Assembly: GCA_963556195.1 (NCBI GenBank)
Contig: OY744525.1
Span: 53,840,446-53,904,445, forward strand
From: Sepiola atlantica
Taxonomy: Eukaryota; Mollusca; Cephalopoda; Sepiida; Sepiolidae
Reading direction: 5' to 3'
Length of the DNA stretch: 64,000 nucleotides
Position 1 is the stretch's first letter. Each line of letters opens with the position of its first letter. This document shows, piece by piece, positions 41,122-54,639 of this stretch. The notes below the pieces were generated by a model that saw nothing but the letters and a program-made list of their open reading frames with translations, had not been told where the DNA came from and did not search any database. Both the position numbers and the translations under genes were made by a program.

Positions 41122-41155
<34 letters not shown>
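40691..41155. other. BCAS3 intron, AT-rich
   Basis: Contains a (TA)n run at about 41125-41158; otherwise nothing recognised. Confidence 0.45.
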
Positions 41156-41158
<3 letters not shown>

Positions 41159-41546
41159 TTATTTATAAAAAAAAAAAAAAAAAATATTATTCTTTATCAG
41201 CCCCCTCCCACGGAGGCTGGGCACTTTCAAGGAGATTTAATAACAAGCAGTACAAATAGCTATATGCATGGTCCGACGTTTCGTTGATCACTCTAGCTGC
41301 TTGGTGAGTAGTCGCCGAATTCCGCTATTTACAGTTAAAATTCCTCTCTATTTACTAACTAGTTGGCAATGGCCTGTGGGTAAGATCCTCGACTGCGAAT
41401 CAGTGGCGATTTGTGTTCGGGGTTCGCGCCCACCGACCGTTGAGAATTAGTTCCTAGACTGAAGATTGCGTTAGCATGAAACATCGATGTCTCTAGGTAC
41501 TTAAATATTTAATATTTATTTATAAAAAAAAAAAAAAAAAAATATT
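41156..41546 (+). mobile_element. tRNA-derived SINE flanked by long direct repeats
   Basis: The head GGCAATGGCCTGTGGGTAAG ATCCTCGACTGCGAATCAGT ... GGGTTCGCGCCCACCGACC has a box-A-like region and box B (GGTTCGCGCCC). TATTTATTTATA plus 18-19 A plus TATT stands on both sides (41156-41188 and 41513-41546). It reads as a target duplication of about 33 bp that includes the A-tract. This family differs from the one at 61350. Confidence 0.7.
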
Positions 41547-41845
41547 GTATATATATATATATATATATATATCGCCTATGAAGAAACTGTTTAACCCTTC
41601 AAACTCATCATTTACCCATTTTTGACTGGTTAGAATGCAAACATTGAAGGTAGGCAAAGAAATCTTAGCAAAGACGCCTTTTTCATCTATTCACATACAA
41701 AAGACGGGACGTAATACAAATGCAAGGATTCAACAAAACAAGAGAGAATCTGCACACCAGGTCTTGTTTTCAGGTTTCGCTGCATTGGAGAAGCCATCAG
41801 AAGGGAAGTAAATAAAAACCCCACATGGTGCGGGAAATGATCTTA

Positions 41846-43559
<1,714 letters not shown>

Positions 43560-43660
43560 CTGTGGCAGCCATCTTTCATCTGTTGTTTCTTTATTGCTGT
43601 GCTCGGACGACAGACTGTCTCTGGAATCATGTCGAGTCACCTGACACGGTTCAACATAGT
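43560..43660 (-). CDS. BCAS3: BCAS3 exon
   Basis: Encodes (D)YVEPCQVTRHDSRDSLSSEH, SNKETTDERWLPQ. It corresponds to ITRHGSYDSLASDHSGQ...EEWLSQ of vertebrate BCAS3. Acceptor TTTTCTCAG, donor CAG/GTATGA; phase 1 in, 0 out. Confidence 0.95.
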
Positions 43661-43797
43661 CTGAGAAAAGAAATAAGAGATTATAATCAAGATTTGTGTT
43701 CAATGCGATCATTGAAGGACACATCTATAGGGAATCATGAAGAGAAATCATATGAATATATTTAAAAATAGGTGGAATACCCGTCCCAAGGTAAACC

Positions 43798-44240
43798 ATG
43801 AAGAATTGTCCTTCACTATCCACCAAGCTACAGCCCCTGTCCCATCGCCGCAATGTTGCTTCCTTGTGCCTGTTTTACAAGTACTTCAATGGATTGTGGT
43901 CTGATGAGCTTGCTGCTCTGGTACCCCCACAACGTAAATTCACTAGACCAACCCGACAATCTGCCAAATACCATCCATACACTGTGGAGGTCCCTAGATG
44001 CCGAAGAGCTTTCTACTTCAAAAGCTTCTTTCCTCGTGCTGCTGGACTCTGGAACTCCCTCCCTGCTTTCCTGACATGCAGAAATTTAAAACTAATGTAA
44101 ACAGACATTTCGCTGCGCAGCTCCTAATTTAGGTTGACCCCCTCCCAAACCTTCACCCTTTTTTCTCAGTAGCCCCTTACGTCTACAGTGGCAGCCTGCC
44201 TTGTTAGGGTGAACTATGATAAAAAAAAATTTTTTTACTT
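43798..44240 (+). pseudogene. Jockey-like LINE family J, 3' end
   Basis: LSTKLQPLSHRRNVASLCLF, YKYFNGLWSDELAALVPPQR, YTVEVPRCRRAFYFKSFFPR, AAGLWNSLPAF, then a deletion and the 3'UTR ending GGCAGCCTGCCTTGTTAGGG TGAACTATGATAAAAAAAA. Truncated at its 5' end; opposite in orientation to BCAS3. Confidence 0.88.
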
Positions 44241-44689
44241 ACCAAAGATTTCACTTAAAAACGATATTTGCTTAATTTTGGTAAATTTTTCATGAATTAC
44301 GTCCCCTTTTTTTATGTATTTTGTTTTTTAACAATTTGCATTGTTTCTTTAAATTTTCTAGCAATCGATTTAATTTTTCATCAGTCCACATCTATACTAT
44401 TACGAGCAAAGGAATAATAATTTGAAAGTTTAGGGCAATACTCTTATCACTTTTGTTTTTGCTTTTTTTAAAAGAGATTATATGAATATAATAAAAAAAT
44501 TGGTGAAATACCCGTTTCAAAACAGATCATGAAGAATTACCAAAGATTTTATTGAAATCTGACCTATAGATCAGATTTCAATAAAATCTTTGGTAATTTA
44601 ATAATACACTAATTTCATGTTCATTCATGCGTACGTTATCACCCTCCACACTTTTTTAACAGAAGATGCAATGCAAAAAAATTATTTTT
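44241..44689. repeat. BCAS3 intron with a perfect 28-bp hairpin
   Basis: Positions 44535-44562 and 44571-44598 are exact reverse complements (AATTACCAAAGATTTTATTG...) around an 8-base centre. The surrounding sequence is AT-rich and otherwise unassigned. Confidence 0.9.
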
Positions 44690-45090
44690 TAAATTTCATC
44701 TGATGTCGAACATGAAACTTGAAGTAAAATACACTTTCTTAGCATCAAAGTGTAATATCTGTTTTATCCAAAAGATGATACAATAATATCATGGAGGTGG
44801 GGGGGGGGGGGGGGCGCATTTGCACCGGATGGACATAGAATGGAAATATGTCACAGACTCCTACAACGATTCTGGGGATAAACCCCCATAACTAGATATA
44901 TTCTGAAACTACATTAACCAGGGTACTTAGATAAGTATGTTTCAGTTTGAACAAAGGTTGTACAATAATATCGTGGGGTCTGCGTTCGCACCGGATGTCT
45001 ATAGCATATTTTATTTTTAAGCATGGCAGCAATATACAACAAATGAAGGATACAACTGTGGAATTTCCACAGGTCACGCTAGTATTTACT
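44690..45090. repeat. Dispersed repeat shared with 28859-29160
   Basis: ATTTCATCTGATGTCGAACA, AAATACACTTTCTTAGCATC and GTTTCAGTTTGAACAAAGGT, TGTACAATAATATCGTGGGG match 28859-29160 in reverse. GTACAATAATATC and ACAATAATATCATGG inside show an internal duplication. A run of G occurs at 44797-44814. Confidence 0.7.
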
Positions 45091-45239
45091 TAATTTCCCC
45101 GAAAGAGCGACAGATATATTGTTTTCACGACTGTTTGTTAAGAGGAATCTACAAAAACCACAACATAATCCGCTTGAACACTGATACACAAGTCACAGAA
45201 ACTTTTTGTTGCCATAAAATTCAATAACTGTATAAATGA

Positions 45240-45750
45240 CTGCAAACTTCCAGTTGAAAATTTATAGTTCAGTTTAACGTCCGTTTTATATGCTACCATG
45301 TGTTGGACAGCTTTAAGAAATTGATTTCCAAACTAACCTATTTATGACTAAGTCTTATTTATCCCTCTAGCCCATTTTATCACTTCCCCCATGTTTTTCT
45401 TGGTCTTCCTCTGTAAACTAACCCTACTACCTCAACTGTTCTACATCTACTAACCCAAGATCTCTCATCCATTCTGTCAACGTGGCCATACCATCGAAGT
45501 CTCCTGTTCTGCACACATCTCCCTATATTTAATCTTTCTATAAGATCATCAGATCTAAGCCAGTCTCTAAGACTCACATTACACATCCATCGTATCATTC
45601 TCATATTATTTCTCTCCATGCGACGCATGTCCTCAACCCTCACTGGCCAGGTTTTACTTCCATACATTATCACACTGCAGACATGCAAAATTCTTTTATT
45701 ACCAAATGCGAGAAAATTCCATGTTATCTGCTTTGGCTGTGTAGACATAG
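45240..45750 (-). pseudogene. LINE C-terminal end (family E), best copy
   Basis: The minus strand reads NKRILHVCSVIMYGSKTWPV, RVEDMRRMERNNMRMIRWMC, NVSLRDWLRSDDLIERLNIG, RCVQNRRLRWYGHVDRMDER, SWVSRCRTVEVVGLVYRGRP, RKTWGK. YGS.TW, RM.RWMC.VSLRD and RLRWYGHV.R are hallmarks of the C-terminus of endonuclease/RT-type LINEs. Two further copies lie at 40070 and 52090. Confidence 0.9.
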
Positions 45751-47382
45751 CATTCTAAGCTTTATCTATACATATAAAGTTGAGCCATTTGTCACACTAA
45801 CAGTAAGATTAAAGAGCCATTTTTCTATTTAGTATAGAAGAAAAACAGTTTCATAATGTACTCAGTCGTGAATATACAAGCGATTTCAAAAAGGTTAACT
45901 AATTTGCATATTCCTATAAAAATAAATCTCATTAATTAACCATTAATTTTTTTTTTCTTATTCAATGATCGTTTTCAGTTTATTATCCATGTATAGTTTC
46001 TATATCGTGCATAAATTGCTTAGCATTTGGGATGAAAAGAGTACTAGATTATAATTTATAAAACAACATCCCACCTTCCCAAACCAACACTTCATTTTCT
46101 CACTCACTCACACACACGTTAGTACGATTCCCCCCACCAAATAACTTTTTCACAATGCTAGATTTTCAACAGATGGAAGTTATTCACATTACAATATTCG
46201 GTTAAACCGTAAACCGAAAAATACTGGTAATAAAAATATACAGTTTGGTTGAACATTACATTTTTGCACAGTTGCTGACAATTATTAGCTGTGTTTCTGT
46301 TTCATTTTCGATTTTTGAGCGATTATGTGGAAGCCATTATTTCTTTTGTTCTAACTTAACAGATGTGAACATACCTTTTTTTTTTAATTGAACTAAAATG
46401 CTTTAAAATAAGTTAAAACAAAAAAAAACATCTAGGTAGGTAGAAGAGTAACTTATCTTGCCTTTGGTAATATTTATTTGTTGCCTATTTCTTTTCTTCT
46501 CACCCCTTTTTTGTTCTGTTGGATATTGTAACATAACACCTTATATCAATAGTTTTTTTTAAATAGTTAAATATACCACATTCGAAGGTAATCATGCGAT
46601 TTAACTTTTAACATTTCATAAGATGTCAGAAAAACATTAATAATAATCTCCTGTTACTCACTTTCACAGGCAATGCAAAACAAAAATTAATTAAAAAATA
46701 CTTGCGGGCAATGCCGCATCGGGATAGCTAGTATTATAATATTATGATTATTATTACTATTATTAGCATTATCATTTCTTATTCATTTGTGTTTGAGTTG
46801 TTTTTAATTCTCATTAAATCTGTTGAGATGGTGCGAAGAGAAGATGTTGGATCGCCATTTTGTAGTAGGGTTGCTGTATCACTATCTATCCTACTGGCCT
46901 TGTTTAAGAAAAGAAAAGGGGATCACCAAGTTTTAGCTAAAAGGACAAACTTTTTCTCTACAATTTAAATCAATTTTATTCAGTTTCATCAACACAAAAC
47001 ATTGTCCAGAAAGAGTTATGAAAACAAGAATACAAAATAGGTTGAGTCTGTCGACGTATATGTACTATAGAAATGGAATTGAGACCATGAGTTTCATCTC
47101 ATCTAGCAAAGCCATTGCAAGAGATGAGAAGAGAGATATAACGTCTTGTCGCATTGACATCTCAAAAGGGACTGTTTATAATTTGCGGTAAAAATGGTCG
47201 GGGCAGAAACAAAACTTGCCCCCTACGCGAACAGTGTTTTTATCGCCCAACGTGTATATCCTTCAGCGAGTGAGAACATTCAAGTGTGTCCTTACCAAAC
47301 CACATACTAATCACTCCATGAGTGAGAAGATGCAAGTGCAAAAGAAAATGGATCATAATTATGTAACTGCTACAAATTTTAC
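45751..47382. other. BCAS3 intron, mixed old repeats
   Basis: 46400-46545 is a partial arm of the 38530-39078 fold-back family. 46700-46740 (GCGGGCAATGCCGCATCGGG ATAGCTAGTA) is the reverse of the element start at 25846. Otherwise AT-rich and unassigned. Confidence 0.5.
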
Positions 47383-47483
47383 CTGTTTGAAGAGTTGGTT
47401 GCTGGGTTAATACAGCCGTTGTACCCAAAATCAAGGGATTGTTATTAGCCAAAGGGGGTAGTAATTCAGGAGAGGATTTTGAT
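47383..47483 (-). CDS. BCAS3: BCAS3 exon
   Basis: Encodes SKSSPELLPPLANNNPLILG, TTAVLTQQPTLQT, corresponding to [21 protein letters not shown] in vertebrates. Acceptor TTTTCTAG, donor CAG/GTAAAA; phase 2 in, 1 out. Conservation is moderate, but position and phase fit. Confidence 0.9.
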
Positions 47484-47864
47484 CTAGAAAAGGTAAAAAA
47501 AAACAAATTTAAAAAAAAAAAACATTTTTTAAAATATCTAAATAATTAAAAATGGATAACTTAAACGATTCGAAATGTTATCTGAATCTCATCAGTAATT
47601 TTTCCGATGTTTCAATAAATGAATGTAAAGAAAATAATGAATAAAAAGATGTCAGTGATTTTCTTTCAATATTTTTGTACAATCCATATACATACCTAAA
47701 AAATATGCCACCATTTGGAATCAAATTCACAATCCTTTCTGAAATCCAATCTAAAATTAACTTAAGTCATGAATGTCTAACAATCTTTGTTTTATTCCGA
47801 TTCAATATGTGAGGGGCACTTTGTTGATTGTCTCATCAGTAGGAGGTATGATCCTGAATGGGTT
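47484..47864. other. BCAS3 intron, AT-rich
   Basis: No feature recognised before the transposase fragment. Confidence 0.4.
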
Positions 47865-48085
47865 TCATACTCACCGGACCTTAACTTTCCAGATTTTTAT
47901 CTGTGAGGTGACCTCAAAGATAACGTCTATCAAAATAATCATCAGACTATTCTTGAACTGAAGAGGACCACCACAACCGGAATAAGGTTGGTGCAAAGAA
48001 ACGAGTGGGTCAGAGTTATTTACAATTTTGTACATCGTATCCAGGTGCACTTATCATTGAATTTCGATAAAATAAAGACTGTTGG
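47865..48085 (+). pseudogene. Mariner-superfamily transposase C-terminal fragment
   Basis: SYSPDLNFPDFYL, stop, GDLKDNVYQNNHQTILELKR, then ..RNEWVRVIYNFVHRIQVHLS follows the end of a DDE/D transposase of the mariner group (SPDL.P.DF.LWG.LKD.VY). The catalytic Asp of PDF is visible. Only the last third is present, and no inverted repeat was found. Confidence 0.75.
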
Positions 48086-48640
48086 AAATTCATGACTGAA
48101 AATTGGTGGACAAGTCAGGCAGACTACTTCAGTCTGTCTGATTTGTCCACCAAGCTTGTATCAAATATGGTTGGATTGCAGAAAGAATTATGAATTTTAT
48201 TAACAATTCCATGGGTGGCATTTTGGGTGGGTCATCCAGCAAATTAAAATTAAAATTCTTCTGTCTATCCGTTTTACACTTTCCCTATCCAATGCAGGCC
48301 TGAAACCACAGTCACTGAGTTTACAGCAAAAAATGGCACAATCATGGTATTGATTGATTTTCAAGTGTACACTGGTCCTGAATTTAGGACCACTCAAGAG
48401 TAAGGGATATAATTCTCTTTTAAACTCTGCACAAAAAAAAATTTTATTTCGTAAATACTTGATTTTCATCTTAAAGTTTGTAAATTTATGGTTCAATCTG
48501 ATAGTGAAAAAAGTTTAAGTAAAAATTTTAAAAACTAAAAAATTAACAATTAATACAAACTGCCTGTTGTCAATACACAATATATCTCAGTCTGTAAAGT
48601 AAGTAAAATCATTATTTTTTTTGCCTTAAGAGTGGGAGTA
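48086..48640. other. BCAS3 intron, unassigned
   Basis: TTGGTGGACAAGTCAGGCAG and its near-complement CTGTCTGATTTGTCCACCAA (48104-48153) form a small imperfect inverted repeat. Otherwise nothing. Confidence 0.4.
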
Positions 48641-50090
48641 GATGTGAATAAGAGAGTGGAGTAATCCCCCCTCTACTAAATATGACTAAGAAAAATAAAA
48701 TGTTAATCAGGATTAAACATCAAAATCGTTGAAAATAATTTTTTTTTGTTTTTAAGAATAGGGACCAATATTTGCCATATTTGATTGGCAAAACAGATTT
48801 TTTTACCTACCGTTTGTTATTAAAACTATTAATGTCAACAAAATAGCGGGGGAAAAATAGACTTTATCTTATATATAAAGACATATGCATAAGTTGCACC
48901 AGGCGGCATGTTTAGTGGGTTGCATGTTTGCAATGCATGCGAATAACAGACTTGCTGCGAGTCAGACATTTTTGACCAAGAGAAGAGAAACCACACAAGA
49001 AATTAGAAATGTCTGATCTGGAGTTTCGACCACCCAGAATTTGATTTCTCCTTGCAAAGATTAGTGTCTCTTTAAAAGAGGGTTCATGTCGAGAGATGAA
49101 GCCCCTTAAAAAGTAATGGCTCTACAGATATGAGGTTACCCACTGTGATTATGACTCACTCAGGATCTTCCAAATTTAGTGGCCGTCCAGATACGGAACC
49201 CCTAGGCAGTCGGTATTTTTATGTTCATAGATAAGGCTGTCCATTATTTTAAGTTGGATAACTAGGTGGCCTGCCACAAAGTACCAGAATATCGATATAT
49301 ATTCTAGCAGATAGGTGGAGGGGGGTGAAGTTAGTCCATTTTCTGAGCATCTTACGGGCAGTTTGGGTTTGTGTGCGTCTCGAAGCAATATGGGCCCTTA
49401 AGCTCTTAGTTAATGGATTGTATTCGATTGGATTTGTGTTTTAATTTGGTCAGGCTCCTCAAGAATTCTCATTTGCAAGTCTGTTGTTCAGTAGAAGAAA
49501 ATTAATATCATAGTAACCTTCAAAAATATAATTAAAATAAAACTTTGTTACTTGATTTAAACTGGAGTTGTAATTTTATTTGGAGAGAGAATCCGTCTGT
49601 TGCAGCACTGACCGAGATCACACAATTGACATCGCGATCGGTGTCGGAATCGAGCAACAATTTTGGACCAGCACAACAAGTGGATGATCACAACCTGTGC
49701 AGTGAACACACACAGAAACACGTTCACAGTAGAAGTGACTAAGAGAGTGGAGTAATCCCCCTTCTACTAAATATGACTAAGAAATATAAAATATTAGTCA
49801 GATTAAATATAAAATTTGCTGAAATCGATTGAAAATGAAATTTTTATTTTTAAGAACACAGACTAATATTTGCCCTATCTGTCTAACGAAACATTGTTTT
49901 ATCTACCATTTGTTAATCGATTACAAAAATAGGAGAAAAATATAATTGTTGATCTATACAGAAGCGTTTTCATTCAATTTATTCTTCATATTCGTGTCTT
50001 ACCACTTACAAAGACCACACATTATTTCAAGAACACAGACTAATATTTGCTGTATCTGAATGACAAAACCAATTTTTTTTCCCTACCAAA
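48641..50090. repeat. Direct repeat of about 220 bp, 1.1 kb apart
   Basis: AGAGAGTGGAGTAATCCCCC, CTACTAAATATGACTAAGAA ... CCTACCGTTTGTTA at 48650-48862 recurs at 49742-49950, and a third partial copy (AAGAACACAGACTAATATTT) lies at 50030-50090. The interval (48863-49740) has average composition and no recognised gene. The layout could be a decayed LTR pair, but no retrotransposon protein lies between. Confidence 0.7.
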
Positions 50091-50144
50091 ATCATTTTTT
50101 TCTGAAGAGAATTTAGGAGGCTAAAACCAACGCAACTTAGAGGA

Positions 50145-50490
50145 ATTGTACTTTTTTTTTTATAAAATGTTGAAAATGCGACAATAGTTACAGAGGAATT
50201 TGAATTTTTATTAAAGAAACCTGCGACTTTTTTTTTTTTTAATGTAACAAAGTTCATAACATTGATAAAAATGTTATGATCTTTAACAAAATGAAAAGAA
50301 AGCTGCAACGAACATGTTTTACATAAAAAAAACAGTCGTTGCAGCTTTCTTTTCTTTTTTAATGTTAAAGACCTAAATATTTATGAATATGTTATAAACT
50401 TTGTTACATAAAAAAAAGTTGAAAAAAAAAAAGTTGCAGTTGTCTTTGATAAAACTTCAAATTACTCTACAACTATCGTATTGTTAGTTT
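50145..50490. mobile_element. Fold-back palindrome, about 160-bp arms
   Basis: CGACAATAGTTACAGAGGAA ... GCAACGAAC on the left is mirrored by GTCGTTGCAGCTTTCTTTTC ... CTACAACTATCG on the right, with the centre near 50325. Arm identity is moderate (about 80% by eye). Confidence 0.75.
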
Positions 50491-50571
50491 TAATCAATTA
50501 ATGCCGGTTACCAAATTAATCCTGAGTAGAAATCCTAGTGTTTCTGCTGTTTCAGAATGACATGAAAATAT

Positions 50572-50904
50572 TTAAAGAAATGTATAAACTTTGTTATCTA
50601 CTTACGTGTTAGCTGAAACTAAGATTGTACAGAAAATATTACGCAAATTCATCCAGTATTTATTTAATTATAAGAAAGCAAAAAAAAAACAACGATCTTA
50701 CATATCAGTAGACACTTCAGATTACGTATTAGGCAAGGGAGATAACTTTCGGAAATTCTCAAAATATAAGACATGGCGACATATAGATAAAATCGGTTTT
50801 TATTTTTAATTTAATAAATACTGGATGAATTTGCGTAATTTTTGGTGTACAGTCTTCTTTTCAGCTACCACGTAAGTATATAACAAAGTTTATACATTTC
50901 TTTA
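50572..50904. mobile_element. MITE-like element with about 95-bp inverted repeats
   Basis: TTAAAGAAATGTATAAACTT TGTTAT.TACTTACGTG ... ATTACGCAAATTCATCCAGT ATTTATT on the left is mirrored to 50904 on the right. The interior is about 140 bp. Confidence 0.88.
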
Positions 50905-52089
50905 ACTATTTTTTTTTAAGAGAGACCTAACTGTCATTGCGAAACAGTCTTGACCATAACCTAAATAGTTACTCTCGTCCAGAGGAAATCGATGAAGAAA
51001 GAAAAACAAATGAAAGTGTCTGGTGTTAAAGTCACAAAAAAGCAAAATATTGGGTGTTATTGTGAAAAGTGACGAAGAAAGAAACAGAGGGTGGGAGATA
51101 GTTTTTTTTTTTAAACTGAAAAGTTCATTTTCTAAAGTATGAAAGAAAAAGAAATGTTTAGAAAACATTTGAAGCATTTACCCTTATCTGGAGTAAACCG
51201 ACGTTGGCTGTTTACGTATTTCTGTGTCGGCAAAAGTCAGTTTGTGCCAAATATTGTAATTAATGTTTTAAATAAAATATTTGTATAAGTGGAAGAGTTT
51301 TAATTTAATATATGGAGACAATATTGTTGCATAGCTTAGTGATAATGTAAACATAATTTGTTGAAAAGAAGATGAAAAATAATTTAGGTCACTGCTAATG
51401 ATGGTTCAGAATATATGACGTTCATCCCGATATTCCTTCACTCCACGCTAAGGTGGAAAGTTTACCGGCATAGTGAGTGTTAAAGATGAAATTGTCATGT
51501 TATTTTTCTTAAATAAGTAAATATCAGAGTACAAATTCAGAGAACGAAAGAAGAAGCAAGTTCAAATAGAAAGAAAGTGGAAAACTTTAATGATGCAGAA
51601 ATCCGTAGTCGTATTAAACAGTTGTTGTTTTTCCGAATTGATATACATTGATATTTTTATGCGTTTGGTAATTATTCTGGAGTAACCGGTGTTTCTGTAT
51701 TTTTTAAACAATAGAAAATTAGCACACAGTGATTCCGGTGGCAGTTTTAGTAGAAAAATAGTAACAAGTGAAAGTTGATGCTACCTTCTCTTTGAAAGGT
51801 TTGTTTGAGAGAGTACGGATGAAATATAATAGATATTGAATGAGGATGATTTGAATGCAGAATTTCTAGAAACATGCTTAAGGACCTTGACCAATTGCTT
51901 AGCGGAACAGTGTTTCATAGGAAGTGTTCTGTTATTTTCCTATAGTGACAGAAGTAGTACGGGGGAAAAAAAAATTTTTTTAAATCGACTTTACTTTATT
52001 AACATAGCGAAGATATATGCATAAGTTGCAATGTTTCTAGATAAGTATGTTAGCTCCTGGCGGCAACATAATTCATTCATTTATTTTCA
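50905..52089. other. BCAS3 intron, unassigned
   Basis: A plus-strand frame at 51836-52024 has no motif. Nothing else recognised. Confidence 0.4.
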
Positions 52090-52740
52090 TAAACACATAT
52101 TCATTATCATCATCAGTCTAATATCCGTTTTATGTGCTGGCATGCGTTGGACGGCTTTAAGAAATTGACTTCTAAACTAACATAGCTCTGCCAGGTCTTT
52201 ATTCATCCCTCTTTCTTTAAAGTCCTTATCACTTCCACCCATGTTTTCCTTGGCCTTCCTCTGTGAACCCAACCTGCTACCTCAAATGTTAAATAAATGA
52301 ATCTACTTATCATCATCACCTTCGGTTTAACGTCCGTTTTACATGCTGGCATGCGTTGGACGGCTTTAAGAAATTGACTATCTCTGACCAGGTTTTTTTT
52401 ATCTCTCAGATCCATTTTTATCACTTCCTCCCATGTTTTCGTTGGCCCTCTTCTGTGAACTGAACCTGTTACTTCAACTGTTCTACATCTACTAACCCAA
52501 GATCTCTCATCCATTCTTTCAATGTGGACATACTATCAGAGTCTCCTGTTCTGCACACATCTCTTAATACTGTCCAGATTTAATCTTCCTCTGAGATCAT
52601 GAGAACTAAGCCTGTTTTGAAGATTCACATTACACATCCATCATATCATTCTCATATCATTTTTCTTCATGCAACGCATGTCCTCAACCCTCACTGGCCA
52701 CTTTCACATCATCATCACACTGCTTACACATGCCTGAAAG
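52090..52740 (-). pseudogene. LINE family E, two tandem 3' pieces
   Basis: On the minus strand MDERSWVSRCRTVEVTGSVH, RRGPTKTWEEVIKMDLRD is followed, after an internal repeat, by a second VAGWVHRGRPRKTWVEVI. The segment GTTTTATGTGCTGGCATGCG TTGGACGG at about 52128 recurs at about 52337. One copy has therefore inserted into, or been duplicated beside, another. Confidence 0.82.
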
Positions 52741-52881
52741 ACTCTTCCCTTGGTCGACAGTGGTAACGCTCTGCTGGTTAGTAATGGCAGAAGTTCCCTG
52801 AACTTAATCCATCCACTACTAATTCTTGCAATAACACTAAGACCATAATAAAAAAACAAAAAACAAACAAAAAGTTTGTAC

Positions 52882-53044
52882 CTCTGTAAGTGCCATTGGC
52901 ACTGTCCGGTGACAACCAATTCAAGGGGTGTGTCATCAGAGATTTTATCCGCAGGCACAGGTTTGGGTCGTGGTTCTAGATCATATTCTGTGAGAAAACC
53001 TTCCTGACCCACAATAAATAAGGAAGCAAAAGGTTTTTTACCCT
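52882..53044 (-). CDS. BCAS3: BCAS3 exon
   Basis: Encodes (E)GKKPFASLFIVGQEGFLTEYD, LEPRPKPVPADKISDDTPLE, LVVTGQCQWHLQ(R). KISDDTPLE and MEPRP-like LEPRP are exact matches to the vertebrate region following the WD40 domain. Acceptor TTTCCAG, donor AG/GTACAA; phase 1 in, 2 out. Confidence 0.97.
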
Positions 53045-53785
53045 CTGGAAATAAAGAAAGAAAACACAATTAAAGGAAGAATTAACCAAACTGACAAATC
53101 TCCAGCAGTTATTTTTCCGTTTTTTTTCGACATAAACTACATTTATTTGGTGTACCATTTATAAGTGGTTACTTTTGTTGTGATAGCATAGGACAGCCCT
53201 GTCCCCACAAAGACCATCCCATGTTAATAGTGAACGAGAAGTAACAATATAAGTTTCATTCTATTAAATGTTACCATATCATGTAGGTGTGAAACTGTAG
53301 CAATAGTAATGTTGTAATTTTTCTTGTTTTAAGTAATAAATTCGTTCAGTAAAATAAACATCACAGAAGACAATCATACATAAATAAAAAAAGGGGATCT
53401 AAATAAAAAACATTTTTTAAAAATGTCAGTGGATATAATAAATCAAATAAAAAACTTAATTTTATATGTTTATTTAAACTAATTCCCCCCCCCGTTTTTC
53501 CAATATTATTTGTTTGTTTTTAAATGTAAATTAGTAAGTAAAAGTAGGAAACAATGTAAATCAAAAGAAAAGGTTTGATTTAGTACCTCTACTAGTTTAG
53601 AATAAGAAATTTATATATTCTTTTTTAATTGTAGCCAAAAACAAAATGTAGAATAACAAATGAAGAAAGCATGTTAAAATTAAGTATTAATGTAAGTAAA
53701 ATTAAGAATACTTACACAAACAGATTTTTGACACCATTTTCAATTTTTGCATTTGTAATATATGCAACAATTTCAATGGCTAAAG
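53045..53785. other. BCAS3 intron, AT-rich
   Basis: No feature recognised. Confidence 0.4.
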
Positions 53786-54000
53786 TGATTAGGAGGTGAT
53801 GGTGGTTAAGTGGATAACGACGCGGACTGATGCCCTGGGCATGCCAAGTTCGAATCCAGTCGAGTCCATAAAACCACTTTTATTTAGGGATGTTGGCAAC
53901 CATTACATGGTCCCTCCTGCAAGAATGCCGTCAACGGAATCAAACCGGTCAACAAAGTTGTACCATTCTGATTCATACGAATTTCCTTTTATTGGCTAAA
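53786..54000 (+). mobile_element. tRNA-derived SINE
   Basis: GGAGGTGATGGTGGTTAAGT GGATAACGACGCGGACTGAT GCCCTGGGCATGCCAAGTTC GAATCCAGTCGAGTCCAT has box A (TGGTTAAGTGG) and box B (AGTTCGAATCC) at tRNA spacing. A non-tRNA body of about 130 bp follows. No clear poly(A) or target duplication was found, and the cloverleaf is incomplete, so it is not called a tRNA gene. Confidence 0.75.
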
Positions 54001-54639
54001 GAACAGGTATTTTCTTAGTGTGTGTAATATATATATATATATATATAAGTATAAATAAAAATTTATACAAACATCATACAATGTCTGTATAAATAAAAAT
54101 CTATACTTAAATACAACTCTATTTGTTATTGAGCACTATTTTATAAACACTGGCTTCATGGGATTAACACCTGAACTAACATTACAAGTAAATAAAATGG
54201 ATAATACTATACAGGGAAAATTCGATTTAACGGGTGCATTTAACTTAAAGCTATAATTGAATATGTCACTTATTATTGAAGCAGTAACAATAATGAGACC
54301 TAACAAAACATTTTATTAAAATTAATCTTTCTACAAAATGTTACCGTTGAAAAAATATTTGGGTAAAATTTAGAAACAATCTTTAAATTAAATTTGCCAC
54401 CTCGAAGGGGCCTCGTATTGTAAACTAAGTATTCACAATTATTTGGAAAATAAGTTGCTCTGTTGTGTATCGCAAAAGCAAAAAAAAAAAAAGAAAGAAA
54501 AGCAGAATTCCTCTAAAACTGCGGAGAACTCACATCCCTGTTCCATGCATTCCCAGTTTAATAAAGATTATATTTTTGATAATCTTGTGAAGTACTCAAA
54601 GGAGGGCAAACCACGCTTTACTCTCGCCATGTTGGCAAA
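54001..54639. other. BCAS3 intron with (TA)n at 54028-54047
   Basis: AT-rich, and one TA run. 54540-54650 may be 5' remnant of the following LINE. Confidence 0.45.

Noticed and set aside
49545..49742. Plus-strand 65-residue frame in a BCAS3 intron
   Set aside because: No motif, antisense to the gene, adjoining a repeat.
53786..53866. tRNA gene
   Set aside because: Promoter boxes are present but the cloverleaf cannot be completed and a SINE body follows.
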